Assembly: GCA_030268105.1 (NCBI GenBank)
Contig: BSDZ01000101.1
Location: 2,566,001-2,630,000 of the forward strand
DNA from: Volvox africanus
Taxonomy: Eukaryota; Chlorophyta; Chlorophyceae; Chlamydomonadales; Volvocaceae
Direction: 5' to 3'
Length of the DNA stretch: 64,000 nt
Shown here: in pieces, positions 1 through 11,278 of the stretch
Position numbering within the stretch: the first letter of the stretch is position 1
Layout of the letters: every line of letters begins with the position of its first letter
Made by a program: the position numbers and the translations under genes
Notes under the pieces: generated by a model
Seen by the model: the letters and a program-made list of their open reading frames with translations, nothing else
What the model was told of the DNA's origin: nothing
Databases searched by the model: none

Positions 1-22
1 GGTTGGGTCGGCAACCAAATAT

Positions 23-2035
23 CACTCTGGGAAAACGGGGGGGTCCGGCTTCCATAAAATCCAACGTCCTTTTCCATAAAGTGGCCTCCATATTATTTTG
101 ATATGGAATCCATAATCCTGCCACCAGGTTATGGAAGGTATGTTATGGAAGGCTTTTTATGGAATGGAAACAGCATTTTATGGAAAGTTACAATGGCTGG
201 CATGGAGGGCACAAAAGGAAGTCCATTTTGCATGCAAAATACGGCGATTATTCAGCATCACCTACTGTCATTCACTTCATGTCCTATTATTATTCGGCCA
301 ACCAATAATATGCATGATATGTAGATAGGGTATCTCTGGCCACCTATCTACATACCTAAAACCCTAACTAACTAACTACCTTCGTACCTATCTATCGTCA
401 CCTAATGATGCTCTCTATTTTGTAACTATCTAAATACATACTGCTGCAAGTAAAGGTTATTGTAACCGCAATCCACACTGCCACAAATAAGGAAAGCAAG
501 GTCGGAGTCTTATCTCGTCAGACACCACAATTCAAGCAAAAGAAGAATGTACGTGCCACTTTCTGAGCACTAACGCCCACCTCTGCTCCCTCTGGGGCGC
601 CGGCTACTTCTGCCCTGCTTGTCACAAACCGCCTGCTTCGTACGTGCTGTCACGGGAAGCAACGCCCCTCTGGTACCCCGGCGTGAGGACCTCAGTACCG
701 GTTGATGTGCATTGCCCCCACTGCTTCCCGTGCCACTTGAGACCCCCGATGATGGTGCCATATCGCCGCTACTTGCAGAGGTGTCCCCACTTGCCGCCTC
801 CCCCTCAGTAAAATCGTCCTCCTCCTCTGCGTCACCCCCTGTAGGGCGGCGGTTACTTGCTGCCTGATGCATGCCCCGCCGTCCAGTTGATGCCCCCCTA
901 CCACGCGCTCGGCCACCACTTTCCCTGCGTTGCTTCTTTCGGCCCCCACCAGCTCCCATATCGTCATTATCATCATCACGTTGTCGGCGCTGTTTTGGCT
1001 TCCCAGCACGCAATGTTGGATTCGGTAGTGGCGCTGTCAGCCAGGCTTTCTCAGCCGGATCCATGTTGTCTTCGCTGGCTTCCTGCTAAAAGTGCGTTCA
1101 AAGATAGGTACAACGTCATAATCAGGTAGATTGGTGATAAAAACTAAAAAAAGACTAAAACGGCCTGGGGTCACTTGCATAGGAATCTCTACATCTCGCT
1201 CGCTGGGTGTCCTGATAGCACCACCAGTTGAATGTTTTATGTTGAGGAATATGCCAGCAGGGAATGTGTCATCCTCCATACTTCAAGTGGGGCTAGTGCT
1301 GTTGGTCAAAGTTAGCGCGACTAATGTATGAGTGCGTATGGCCTACATTGAAATATATATATGATACGTGAATTATGAGTTGAAACCTGACAATATAAGA
1401 ATTAAGGCTCGCATCATAGATTTGTACCAGTTGGAAACATGTCGTACAAGCAAAGCAAGTAAGGCCATCCAGAAGCTATTTCCCTAACCTTCTAAGACAT
1501 AATTACAACCTTTTATATCAAGATTAATATTAAGATTTTGAAGAGGTTGCGCATCAAAGTGAATGCCCTGTGATGAAAAATGGCCCTGCGAGGCAAACGT
1601 TTTGCTTGTGCATATCGGCCATCTTTGTAATTAGGATCAGACATTTCAATGACGATTTCTATGATCATGGTTCACTGCTGGGGCACCGGGAGCCCCTTTG
1701 TTTTTTCGCCGTGCCCTGCAGGCCAAGGCAGGAGCGAGGCTCAGGACCTGTTTGGATCACAAGCACGGGGGAATAAGGACGGGGGAGAACGATGGATTAA
1801 GGAAGAGAATAACGATGGGGGAGAACAACGGGAATAATGATGGGCTACCAGAACCCTAACGACCCCAAGTCACAGAAAAACAATTTTCCACAAGCTGTCA
1901 TGACAGGACATATCTACTTAAAAACGTTTTTCATGGCTGTATGTGGATATTATTGCCTTCCATATGGTTTTATGGAAGTCCATATGGACTTTATGGATCC
2001 AACTAAAAATATGGATGATGGCTTTTCCCAGAGTG
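23..2035. mobile_element. CACTA-like (CMC/EnSpm-type) DNA transposon, probably non-autonomous
   Basis: The left end CACTCTGGGAAAA (23-35) is the exact reverse complement of the right end TTTTCCCAGAGTG (2023-2035). The element is flanked by a 3-bp duplication TAT (20-22 and 2036-2038), and removing it restores a continuous LTR1. Both ends carry many copies of TTATGGAA or TTCCATAA in either orientation (about 48-190 and 1955-2000). Ends beginning CACT, a 3-bp duplication and subterminal motif arrays are the hallmarks of the CACTA superfamily, in which the transposase binds the subterminal repeats. I see no transposase, so I call it non-autonomous. A PIF/Harbinger assignment, which also gives 3-bp duplications, is less likely given the CACT ends. 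Confidence 0.75.
570..1086 (-). CDS. transposon-borne ORF, low-complexity charged protein, function unknown
   Basis: An open frame of about 165 codons from the ATG at 1064, extendable as an exon to about 1086 where TTTTAGCAG reads as a splice acceptor. The product is rich in Arg, Gly, Ser and acidic runs, with KKQRR- and RRQRDDDNDD-type stretches that resemble nuclear-localisation sequence. A candidate upstream exon lies at about 1130-1279. It sits inside the CACTA-like element. It could be a degenerate accessory transposon protein or a captured host gene fragment. I recognise no domain; low composition complexity makes the call weak. Confidence 0.3.
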
Positions 2036-2615
2036 TATCGATATTCGGACCTTCGCATATTGCATACGTTGCATCCATTAATATCACGGATTATGCGATA
2101 TTTAGGACAGTGCTACAATAGTACTCACACTTGAGATCGGAATCCAGTGAGGCTTGTACTGCACATTGGTATCGCGAGTGTGATAGGTGCGAGGACAGCC
2201 GCCTAGAGACCGAAGTCGGCTCGAAGCTACTTGGGATCAATTACCCACGTACTTAACTCAATCTGCTTCCCATACATACGCTTTACTCATGTATATTCGG
2301 CCTGAGCTATTCCAGCATATCATTTCCAGCCGTATGATGAACGCTGCCCGTGGGGTCTGACGGCAGACTTCTAATTTGCAACTGAAGATCATTGTAAGTT
2401 GAATCTTTCCTTATCTATAAGTCTTCCACTGTCACGTTGCTCGCACTGAAGTGTCTTGCTGTTCGTAAGCACGATGCACGTGTAATTAACACTCAGACAG
2501 GCAGACTAAGTGCATGGTTGAAGAAGGAAGGATACAACAGAAACCACTTTACATTGTATTCCTTCTATGGGGATTGCTAATGAACCTGTGAACGTTTTTG
2601 CTGCTGCTGCTGCTA

Positions 2616-2876
2616 CCCTGTAGGTTGGTGTGTCCCTCCAGCCATTTACCCCCTGATCCATCACCACATAGCTAGGGCCACGCAGCTATCTGCAGCCACA
2701 GCAGTGCCATGCACACCCACCAGAAGCTCAGGTCACACCATCACATCCCTGCTGCATCCATCTATCCAATTCATGCTTTTACCAGCTCTTGCTGCTTGTA
2801 CCTCTGGTACAAGGTGCGCATAGCACACACACACACACAAACACACACATATATGTATATGTATATGTATATGTAT
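2616..2876 (+). repeat. R4 repeat, copy 1, ending in CA and TATATG microsatellite
   Basis: About 210 bp from CCCTGTAGG onward is nearly identical to 42129-42353. It is followed by a CA run and then a TATATG run (about 2828-2876) that is cut by the outermost LTR1 insertion and resumes at 40041. The preceding 2540-2615 has a short GCT run and nothing else I recognise. Confidence 0.8.
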
Positions 2877-3414
2877 TGTTGTACACCGGTTCAATCACCG
2901 CTTATGTTGAAGTAGGCTTGAATTCATCTCAGCATGACTGAACATGATATATTCGAATATATCTAGCTAATGTAGCATGCTACATGATCATTCACGACAT
3001 CACACTGTCCGTCAACATGTTTGACTTGAGGTTTGATATTGATGTGCGAACCCATTATGGCATAATATATCAAGTAATAATATTTCAAATATAATTACAT
3101 CATTCGTATCATGAACCACACGCGTATGCGGAAATGCGACGATCGCGATGGTTGGGTCAGCAACCGAGTATCGATATTTGGACATTTGCACACTGCATAC
3201 GTTGCATCCATATCACGGATTACGTGATATTGAGGACAGTGCTATGATAGTACTCACACTTGAGATCGGAATCCAGTGAGACTTGCACTGCACATCGGTA
3301 TCGCGAACATGATAGGTGTGAGGACGGCCGCCTAGAGACCAAAGTCGGCTCAAAGCTACTTGGGATCAAGTACCCACGTACTTCACTCAATCTGCTTCCC
3401 ATACATACGCTTTA
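2877..3414 (+). repeat. 5' LTR (LTR1) of the outermost element, 3'-truncated
   Basis: Diverged LTR1 sequence from its TG start to about the CATACGCTTTAC motif, after which homology stops about 280 bp short of the normal LTR end. It is noticeably more diverged from other LTR1 copies than they are from each other, fitting an older insertion. Confidence 0.75.
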
Positions 3415-4155
3415 CTGCAATTGTGGTGTGAGCCTTCGCTCTGAGTTGCAGGTTAAACTAGTGGTCCCGCACTGCTTGTGGTAGCTCCTGGTTACAACTT
3501 GCGTTTGTCATCCTGGGGCTCCCACCTATGTTACCTGTTGACCACATGATCCCTCTTGTGCCCGAGCACAACCCGTTTCACGACCTATGTACAGGTTAAG
3601 CCCGTTGGAGTTGAGCAGAATGAAGTGGCAAGTGAGGGATCTGCTCGCAAGGGATATAATTCGGCCCAGCACATCGCCATATTCTGCGCCGATATTGTTT
3701 ATCGGTAAGAAGGATGGGACGTTACGCATGTGCATTGATTATTGGGGCTTAAATGCGACTACGGTTAAAAATCGCTACCCTTTGCCGCATGTCGATGACC
3801 TGCTCGAGAAGTTGAAAGGCTCAGCTTATTTTTCCTCGATTGATCTGCAACAGAGGTATAATCAGATACGCATTGCTGCTTCTGATATTCTGAAAACCGC
3901 TTTCCGGACCCCCTTTGGTCACTTCGAGTACACGGTCTTGTCGTTTGGACTTACTAATGCGCCCGCCACATTTCAAGCAGCGATGGACTGCATGTTCAGA
4001 CCGTATATTGACAGGTTCGTCGTTCGTTATTTGGATGATTTTTTAATATACTTCAAAACGCGCGAGGAGCACCTGAAGCACATTGAGCTCGTGCTTGAGG
4101 TGATGAAGCGGGAGCAATTGTTTGCCAAATGCACCAAATGCTCTTGGGCGCAGCT
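3415..4155 (+). pseudogene. outer element internal remnant: leader joined to reverse transcriptase
   Basis: A piece of untranslated leader (with CTCTGAGTTGCAGG) is joined directly to pol, so primer-binding site, gag and protease are missing. The RT fragment reads from the PPM..VDH linker through [29 protein letters not shown] and the catalytic YLDD box (about 4030) to FAKCTKC. A missing G near 3571 shifts the start out of frame. RT is cut at 4155 by the next LTR1. Non-functional. Confidence 0.85.
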
Positions 4156-4625
4156 TGTTGTACGCCGGTTCAATCACTGTCCATACCAAAATAGACCGCA
4201 ATACATTCGAGCAATATGAATCATTATATAATTATATTAGCATGATATATTTGAGTATATCTAGCTAATCAGGCATGTCGCATTATCATCTACGACATTG
4301 TGCTGTCGGTCAACATGTTTAACTCGAGGCTGATAATTAATGCGCGATCTATCCATTGGCATATTATATCACGTAATAATACTTTAAATATTATTACCTC
4401 ATCCGTGTCACAAACCATATGTGTATGCGAGAACGCGACGATCGCGATGGTTGGGTCGGCAACCGAATATTGATATTCGGACCTTTGCATATTGCATGCG
4501 TTGCATCCATTAATATCACGGATTATGCGATATCCAGAACAGTGCTACGAAGGTACTCACACTTGAGATCAAAATCCAGTGAGACCTGTACTGCACATCC
4601 GTATCGCGACGTGATAGGTGCGAGG
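4156..4625 (+). repeat. LTR1 5' portion, truncated by element A
   Basis: Starts TGTTGTACGCCGG inside the RT of the outer element and runs as normal LTR1 to CGTGATAGGTGCGAGG, where element A begins. The remainder of this LTR is not found on the far side of A, so it was lost in a later deletion. Confidence 0.8.
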
Positions 4626-5441
4626 TGTTGTACGCGGGTTCGATCGCCGTTCATAGCAGAGTGGACTGCAACCCATCCGAGCATCATGAAGCATGATATG
4701 ATCATATTAGCATGATATATTCGAGTATATCTAGCTAATCAGGCATGCTGCATTATCATCTATGACATCGCACTGTCGGTCAACATGTTTGACTCTAGAC
4801 TGGTAATTAACGCGCGATCTATCCATTGGCATATTATATCACGTAATAATAATACTTTAAATGTTATTACCTCATTTACGTCATAAACCATACGCGTATG
4901 CGAGAAGGCAACAACCGCGATGGTTGGGTCGGCAACCGAATATCGATATTCGGACCTTCGCGTATTGCATGTGTTGCATTCAATAATATCACGGATGACA
5001 CGATATTTAGAACAGTGCTACGAAGGTACTCACACTTGAGATCGGAATCCAGTGAGACCTGTACTGCGCATCTGTATCACGACGTGATAGGTGCGAGGAC
5101 GGCCGCCTAGAGACCGAAGTCGGCTCGTGCTACTTTGGACTAAGTACTCGTGTACTTAACTCTATCCATTTCGCATACATACGATATACTCATATATATT
5201 CGGCCTGAGGTATTCTAGCATCCCATCTGCAGCCGAGTGATGAACATTGCCCGCGGGGTCTGACGGCCATCTACCAATTTGTAAACGAAGACTATTGTAA
5301 GTTGGATCTTTCCTTATTTTTGAGTCTTCCGCTGTCACTTTGCCCGCATTGAATCGCCTTGCTGTTCGTAAGCTTGGTGCGCACTAGCTAACATCCAGAC
5401 GTGCAGATTCAGTGCATGATTGAAGAAGGAAGGATACAACA
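4626..5441 (+). repeat. 5' LTR of element A (LTR1, 816 bp)
   Basis: Begins TGTTGTACG and ends GGATACAACA, matching the solo copy at 13407-14221 (815 bp) along its length. It contains the palindrome-like CGAATATCGATATTCG shared by most LTR1 copies. The terminal TG..CA and 5-bp duplications elsewhere in the family are standard for Ty3/Gypsy. Confidence 0.9.
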
Positions 5442-5445
5442 AATT

Positions 5446-5460
5446 TGGTATCGAGACGGG
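5446..5460 (+). other. primer-binding site of element A
   Basis: TGGTATCGAGACGGG lies four bases after the LTR end. It begins with TGG, the complement of a tRNA CCA end, and closely resembles C's TGGTATCGAGACAGG (14438-14452). The pattern resembles the initiator-methionine primer site of plant retroelements, but the matching host tRNA is not in this window. Confidence 0.7.
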
Positions 5461-5905
5461 TAAATTCACGAATGTCTCATTGTCCCTCATCGGAAGTAGG
5501 TTCTCGCGATGGCGAGTGACAACGACACGCGCCGCAGCCCTTTAGACACCTTCGCTGAGGACCTTGGCCGCGCCGTCTTGGACGCCGCAGCTTCCGGTTT
5601 GTAATCCTAGATATCTGTTGGTAACTAGTTGCTGTATTCTTGTTGCGAGCTTGCATTGTGAGTCGCAGGTGAATGTACACCAACATTAAATGCTGTGTTG
5701 GCTGGACAATACTTAAACTCGGATCAGATTAAGGCCTTGATTCAGAAGACTACTGAGAAAAGAGACGGCCTTATGGATTACGTCGCTTTTCTTCTCGAGT
5801 TACTCAGGAGTTCCGTCGGTACGCGAGTAATCAAAAATTCCTCTTGCGTTACCTGCTTACAGATCTTTTAGTAAATTCCTGTTCACCAGTATAAGTTCGT
5901 GCCTT

Positions 5906-7144
5906 ATGTCGGGACGCGAAGATAGTTCCTATCTGGGCACCGCCAGCCAACCCGATAGCGGTCTTGCCGCTAGACCTGTTTTTGCTGATCCCGATACCGT
6001 CGGGACTCGTATTATGTCTGATCCCATTGTTCTTCAGACCCCTTCACACTTAATTGTACCACTGTCAGCAGCGGCTGCAACAAGTGAAGGAGTTGGAGCA
6101 CAACGGGCTCCGGTAATACCCGCGGTTCAAGAACCCGTCGGAATACCGGAGGTAATGAAGTTGACTATCCCCGTGCCCAAGCTCAATATTTCCGCTGATG
6201 AAAAGGCAAAGAATTCAGGGCATAGTGTTGCGGATAGGACATGGGCTTACGTTCGCGACGCTAGGCAATATCTGCAAGCGGTGCACGGCGGGGGATGTGA
6301 CTCTATTAAATGTCTGTTTGTTGGGAATACCCTTGAGGGTGCCGCAAAGGATTGGTACGACGAATGGACCACCGCTAGAGGCAAGTACACGTTTGATAAC
6401 CTGATCGATGCTCTCCTCGCCCGCTTTGCTACCGAAGTTCGCTCACATAGCAATGAGGCTCGTAAGACGCTGGCACAAGGCACGTACCATATGCGTCCAC
6501 ACGAGACCGTTCCTGCTTATCAGTCCCCTTTTGAGGCACTGATAACTCCTATTGTTAACTTTCCTGAGGAGGATCGTATCTTCTGGTTTCATTGTGGTCT
6601 CACTGAATCCCTTGCGCGGTGGTGTGCCACTGATCTCAGTGGAATTCCATTCTCATCTTATGATGCTTTAGTAGCTTTTGCTAGAGGTGCAGAAGTTCGA
6701 AATTTGGCTGGAAAAGACGCTAAGCAAATTAATCCTCGTATTCACGCGATGCGAGCGCAGGAACCACCTTCGGAGTCGACACCGAAGGACCAGGGTTCCG
6801 ATCGTCAACACTCCGCGGCGGCCGTGAATACCGTTCGGAAGAAAAGACGGTATGATAATCGCGGACGCCAGAGCCCAAGCAATCGTGGGTCTGCGGGAGC
6901 TGGGCCGAGCTCGGGCCATGCGAAAGGAAAGCGAAGAGAGAGCGCGCCGTCTGTAGCTGCAATGCAGAATGCGGCTCCTAGTGTTAAGAAGCCCCGGACA
7001 GACGATCCGTATATGCAAAAGTGGGAGTGCCGACGTTCGGAGTTTGACCGTCGGAAGTTCGCTAATCTTTGCTTGAGGTGTGCGGGAGAGCGGCCTACTC
7101 GCGAATGCCCTCTTCTACCACCTTTCGTACCAAAGACGACTTAG
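5906..7144 (+). CDS. Gag of element A
   Basis: A 412-residue open frame. Residues about 100-290 form a retrotransposon Gag domain (YLQAVHGG, CLFVGNTLEGAAKDWYDEW, FDNLIDALLARFATEV, MRPHETVPAYQS). A basic Ser/Pro/Gly-rich stretch follows, then a zinc knuckle near the C-terminus. The knuckle reads CLRCAGERPTREC, so the usual His is Arg. Copies in C and E keep His (CLRCAESHPTKDC, CWRCTADHLTKDC), so nucleic-acid binding here is doubtful. The frame closes with TAG at 7142-7144 and stays open beyond it into pol. Confidence 0.9.
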   Translation: MSGREDSSYLGTASQPDSGLAARPVFADPDTVGTRIMSDPIVLQTPSHLIVPLSAAAATSEGVGAQRAPVIPAVQEPVGIPEVMKLTIPVPKLNISADEKAKNSGHSVADRTWAYVRDARQYLQAVHGGGCDSIKCLFVGNTLEGAAKDWYDEWTTARGKYTFDNLIDALLARFATEVRSHSNEARKTLAQGTYHMRPHETVPAYQSPFEALITPIVNFPEEDRIFWFHCGLTESLARWCATDLSGIPFSSYDALVAFARGAEVRNLAGKDAKQINPRIHAMRAQEPPSESTPKDQGSDRQHSAAAVNTVRKKRRYDNRGRQSPSNRGSAGAGPSSGHAKGKRRESAPSVAAMQNAAPSVKKPRTDDPYMQKWECRRSEFDRRKFANLCLRCAGERPTRECPLLPPFVPKTT

Positions 7145-7183
7145 GAAGTTGCCCGGGATGTGGAGAAAGGGACTTCTCCCGGG
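7142..7183 (+). promoter_or_regulatory. putative UAG readthrough signal at the gag-pol junction (element A)
   Basis: The TAG is followed by G. After seven bases comes CCCGGGA (7152-7158), pairing with TCCCGGG (7177-7183) around an 18-base loop. Pol continues in the same frame. The same layout occurs in C and G. Murine leukaemia virus makes Gag-Pol by reading through a UAG followed by G and a structure about eight bases downstream. Readthrough here is inferred from the layout and conservation. Confidence 0.6.
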
Positions 7184-10100
7184 ATTGATGAGAGTGGACG
7201 TGGCCGCTGGCCGTCGTTGTGTCCGGCTGTAAGGGCCCTTTTACCTTCTGTTTTTGGACAAATCGAACGGGCTATCGGGCGACGTTTTTTGCTCGACGGG
7301 CGCACAGGACTAAACCATTTTGACCCGCTGTGTAATTTATTTGCACCGCGTTGCCCTCTTTCTTCCCTCGATTTATCTGGCCACGTTTCTCTGTTTATCC
7401 CTTCAACTTCCCGTGAGCTGTGCGAGCAGCTCACCAGGTACAAGAGGTACCACCGTCGAAATCCGGACACTGCAGCTTGTATATTAATTCCCTCTTTTAG
7501 CCAACGTAAAGTGGCGTCCTTGTTGGAAGGTATGCAATGTGTCCTCCGATTCGATTCGGGCACCGCTTTGTTTAATGGTGTGGATGTGACGGGTAAACCG
7601 ACGATGTTGCCTAAACTACCTTATGCTGCTGAAGTTTGGTTTGAGGCCCCTCTTCTGAATCCTACCAGGTTCGAGCCTGCTATATGATCACTTTTACTTT
7701 CCGTGAAGTCGACTCCGACAGGGAATCGTGTCCCTATTATTGAAATCGGCCTCGGAGGTCGACTGATGAAGGCGCTCGTGGATACTGGCGCCAGCGACGA
7801 CTTCATCTCGGCAAAGGAGGTGAATGCTTTGGGGTTGACCCCTCAGTCGTCTGATTGTGCACAGGTTACCCTCGCTGATGGAGGTAAGCATCCCATCATG
7901 GGCAGGATCACCCTGAGCCTATCGATAGGCCCTCTGCGTGTTAGGGCCAAGCCGTATGTGCTAGAAGGTCTCTTGGAGACGGTACAGTACATTTTGGGTG
8001 CCGCGACATTACGACAGTACCGCGCGTGCATCGATATGGAGTCCACCACACTTAGTTTGTGCAAAGGGAACCTATCGACTAAGGTACCTTTCCTGTCGTA
8101 CCAAGATGTCACACCAGAGGAGGGCGGAACTGTTGCGGAGCCTGAGGTTAATTTCGCTTTGGCGGCGATCATCAGCGGAAATCAAGAACCCAAGCTAATT
8201 GGGCGCAAAGAAACCAATAGGATGATACGGAAAGGCGCCCATGTGTTGCTTGTGAGGCCACGGGTGCAATCGAATGCTACCACCGTGCAGTCCACCGTGA
8301 AGGATCTTGAGGTCGAAGCCCTCCTGCATAAATATGCTGATGTCTTTGGCGACATCCCAGGGCTCCCACCTATGCGACCTATTGACCATACGATCCCTCT
8401 TGTGCCCGGAGCACAACCCGTTTCACAACCTATGTACAGGTTAAGCCCGATGGAGCTAGATGAAGTGAAGCGGCAAGTGGGGGATCTGCTCACAAAGGGT
8501 ATGATTCGGCCCAGCACATCGCCATATTCTGCGCCGATATTGTTTGTCGGTAAGAAGGATGGGACGTTGCGCATGTGCATTGATTATCGGGGCTTGAATG
8601 CGACCAGGATTAAAAATCGCTACCCTTTGCCGTGCGTTGATGACCTGCTCGATAAGCTGAAAGGCTAAGCTTATTTTCCTCGATTGACCTTCAACAAGGG
8701 TATAATCAGATACACATTGCTGCCTCTGATATTCCGAAAACCGCTTTTCGGACCCCCTTTGGTCACTTCTAGTACACGGTCTTGTCGTTTGGACTTACTA
8801 ATGCGCCCGCCACATTTCAAGCAGTGATGGACCGCATGTTCAGACCGTATATCGACAGGTTTGTCGTTTGTTATTTGGATGATATTCTAATTTATTCCAA
8901 GACGCGCGAGGAGCACCTGAAGCATCTCGAGCTCGTGCTTGAGGTGATGAAGCGGGAGCAATTGTTTGCTAAACGCGCCAAATGTTTTTGGGCGCAGCCT
9001 CAGGTGGAGTATTTGGGCCACATCGTGTCGGCCACTGGAATAAGGATGGACCCACGGAAAGTAGCTGTGGTTCGCTAGTGGCCCGTGCCGCAGAACCTCA
9101 CCGAACTACGCCAGTTCTTGGGTTTGACCAACTACTTTCGTAAGTTTATCAATAAATACTCCATTATTGCGGCCCCGCTTACGAATTTGACGAAGAAAGG
9201 AGGTTTCACTTCCCTCAAAGCCTGGACATCCGTGTGTCAGCGGGCACTCGAAGAGCTCAAGCGAATCGTCGCCGACGACGTTACCCTCTCTTTCCCTGAT
9301 TCCTCGTTGCCATTCCGTGTTGAAGTTATATCGGATGCTTCCTTGCATAGAAGCGGCGCTGTATTGTTGCAGGAAGGACGACCGATCGCCTTCACGAGTA
9401 AGAAGTTCTCGGGTGCGGAGACCCGATATACAACCGGAGAACAGGAGCTGTTGGCAGCTCTGCATGCTTTGAAGGAATGGCGTTGCTACCTTGAGGGCCG
9501 CCCTTTTACGCTAAAGACCGATCATAAGCCGCTGACATTCTTGCAGAGTGTCCCCGCGCTTAACCGACGACAAGCCCGGTGGATGGAGTATCTATCTCGT
9601 TTCGACTGCACATGGGAATATATCGCCGGCAGAATTAATATTGCTGACGCCCTCAGTCGACATCCATCATTACATGCTGCGATTTTGGCAGCACCGGTTA
9701 CTCGTTCGCGCAGTCAGGAGGTGCCGATAGCAGCGGATCTCGCGCAACGACTTAAGATGGCGTATCAGGCTGATCCATGGTTTGCCTCACCAAGCAATGT
9801 GGAACATTTGCACAAGCGCAACAATTTGTGGATACGGAAGGATGGCTCGACCACACAAATCGTCGTACCGAACAACGACGCTTTGCGCTACGATATTCTT
9901 GCGTGGTTCCACAAGGATCCCTTAGCAGGACATCCTGGAAGCACGCGATTGGCAGAGCTCGTATGACGCTCGTTCTGGTGGCCGCGTGTGGTGAAGGATG
10001 CAGATAACTTCGTGCAAAGGTGCAGTCTATGTCAGCGCAATAAAGCACTATCCGGTAAGGGCCAGGGGTTATTACAACCTTTACCTATACCAGATGCCCC

Positions 10101-11210
10101 TTGGGAAAGTGTTTCGATGGACTTCATAGTCGCGCTGCCCAAAACTGAGGGGGGATATGACTCGGTATTCGTAATGGTCGATCGTTTGACCAAGATGGTT
10201 CACTTAGCCCCCTGCACCTCGTCTTGCACTGCTGAGCAAACAGCACGATTATTTTTTGATAATGTGGTACGATGACATGACGTTCCTAAAAATGTGATAT
10301 CCGATCGCGGCGGTCAATTCACATCTAAGTTTTGGGAAGCGCTATGTGAGCTCGTCGGTATGCGCGTTCATTTGAGCACAGCATATCATCCACAATCCGA
10401 TGGGCAAACCGAACGCACAAATCGCACGTTGGGCGACATGTTGAGGAATTTTGCGGGACGCACACCCTCTGTTTGGGATACATTTCTGACTTTGGCAGAA
10501 TTTGCGCTTAACAACACTGTTAACCGCTCTACAGGTCAAAGCCCTTTCTTTCTGAATTACGGATTCCTTCCTACACTACCCGTGTGGCGAGAGCTGGAAG
10601 TAAATATTCCTGCGTCTAAAACCTTTGCCAAGTCGTTCCTATCCCTCATGACAGACGCGAAGGCATGTTTGGATGCGGCACAACAACGGACGACGGACTA
10701 TTATAATAAATCCAAACGAGACGTAACATTTTCGGTGGGACAAATGGTATTATTGAGCACTAAGAACTTGCGTTCGCTCGCCGACGGTTCCCGTAAATTG
10801 TTACCTCGCTGAATTGGGCCATATCCCGTTGTTTGCATTGTAGGGAATGTAGCTGTGGAGCTATCCCTACCCCCTGACATGAATATTCATTCCACGTTTC
10901 ATATCTCCCTCATCCGTCCTTATCACGGCACGGAGCCCGTTACAAACAACACCGATGCCCCTGCAGTAATGGACCCCGGTCCCGGACCTGGATCGCAGGC
11001 AAGCAAAAGGTGTATGATGTGGAGCGGATACTGGATTATCGGGTTCATAGTGTAGGTCGACAACGACGAAAGCGGAAGGTGCACAAGTATCTGGTCAAAT
11101 GGAATGGCTATTCTAGCGAGCACAACTCTTGGGAGCCGGTGCGTAATTTCTCCCCAGAAATGAAGCCCCTATTGGAGGAAGCTCGTCTACGTACCACGCA
11201 GACCCAATGA
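7145..11210 (+). pseudogene. Pol of element A: protease, RT, RNase H, integrase, chromodomain
   Basis: Domains in order are: pol N-terminal region; aspartic protease [12 protein letters not shown] (about 7776-7811); RT with [12 protein letters not shown] and YLDD (about 8870); RNase H with DAS, TDHKPL and an ADALSRHPS tail (about 9330-9670); integrase with an H-H-C-C zinc site (HPGSTR..CSLCQRNK) and a D, D, E triad (MDFIVALP, SDRGGQF, GQTERTNRTL); and a chromodomain (about 11010-11190). Lesions include TGA 7685-7687, TAA 8666-8668 plus a one-base loss just after, TAG near 8770, TAG 9076-9078, TGA 9964-9966, TGA 10273-10275, TGA 10810-10812 and a frame change near 11000. Inactive. Confidence 0.9.
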
Positions 11211-11253
11211 TCTCTGCAGTCGATGCTGTTCGATGCAGTGAGGACGCTGCATA

Positions 11254-11278
11254 CGGGAGGGGGGATAGTTGTTGTACG
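11254..11278 (+). other. polypurine tract and nine-base stub of the element A 3' LTR
   Basis: CGGGAGGGGGGATAG precedes TGTTGTACG, the LTR1 start. The purine run is the expected plus-strand primer position. The LTR stops after nine bases, where the inverted LTR1 of element E begins at 11279. Confidence 0.8.

Larger units (their letters stand above)
1..2539 (+). mobile_element. LTR1 copy (3' portion) split by a DNA transposon
   Basis: Bases 1-22 and 2039-2539 together read as the middle-to-3' part of the LTR1 long terminal repeat, which recurs intact at 13407-14221. The 3' end is the family end GGATACAACA at 2530-2539. The 5' part lies left of the window. The two halves join seamlessly once the transposon at 23-2035 and one copy of its TAT duplication are removed. 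No primer-binding site follows the 3' end, so this is a solo LTR or the 3' LTR of an element lying mostly outside the window. Confidence 0.85.
4626..11278 (+). mobile_element. element A: Ty3/Gypsy chromovirus, family 1, decayed
   Basis: Order is 5' LTR (4626-5441), primer-binding site, leader, gag (5906-7144), UAG, pol (protease, RT, RNase H, integrase, chromodomain), polypurine tract and the first nine bases of a 3' LTR. The left target candidate is CGAGG (4621-4625). Its partner is missing, because the 3' LTR is cut after TGTTGTACG by element E in opposite orientation. Pol carries several nonsense and frameshift lesions; gag is open. Confidence 0.9.

Noticed and set aside
7141..7563. 140-codon minus-strand open frame over the gag-pol junction of A
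   Set aside because: Antisense shadow of the pol N-terminal region, which has recognisable homologs in the same sense frame in C and G.
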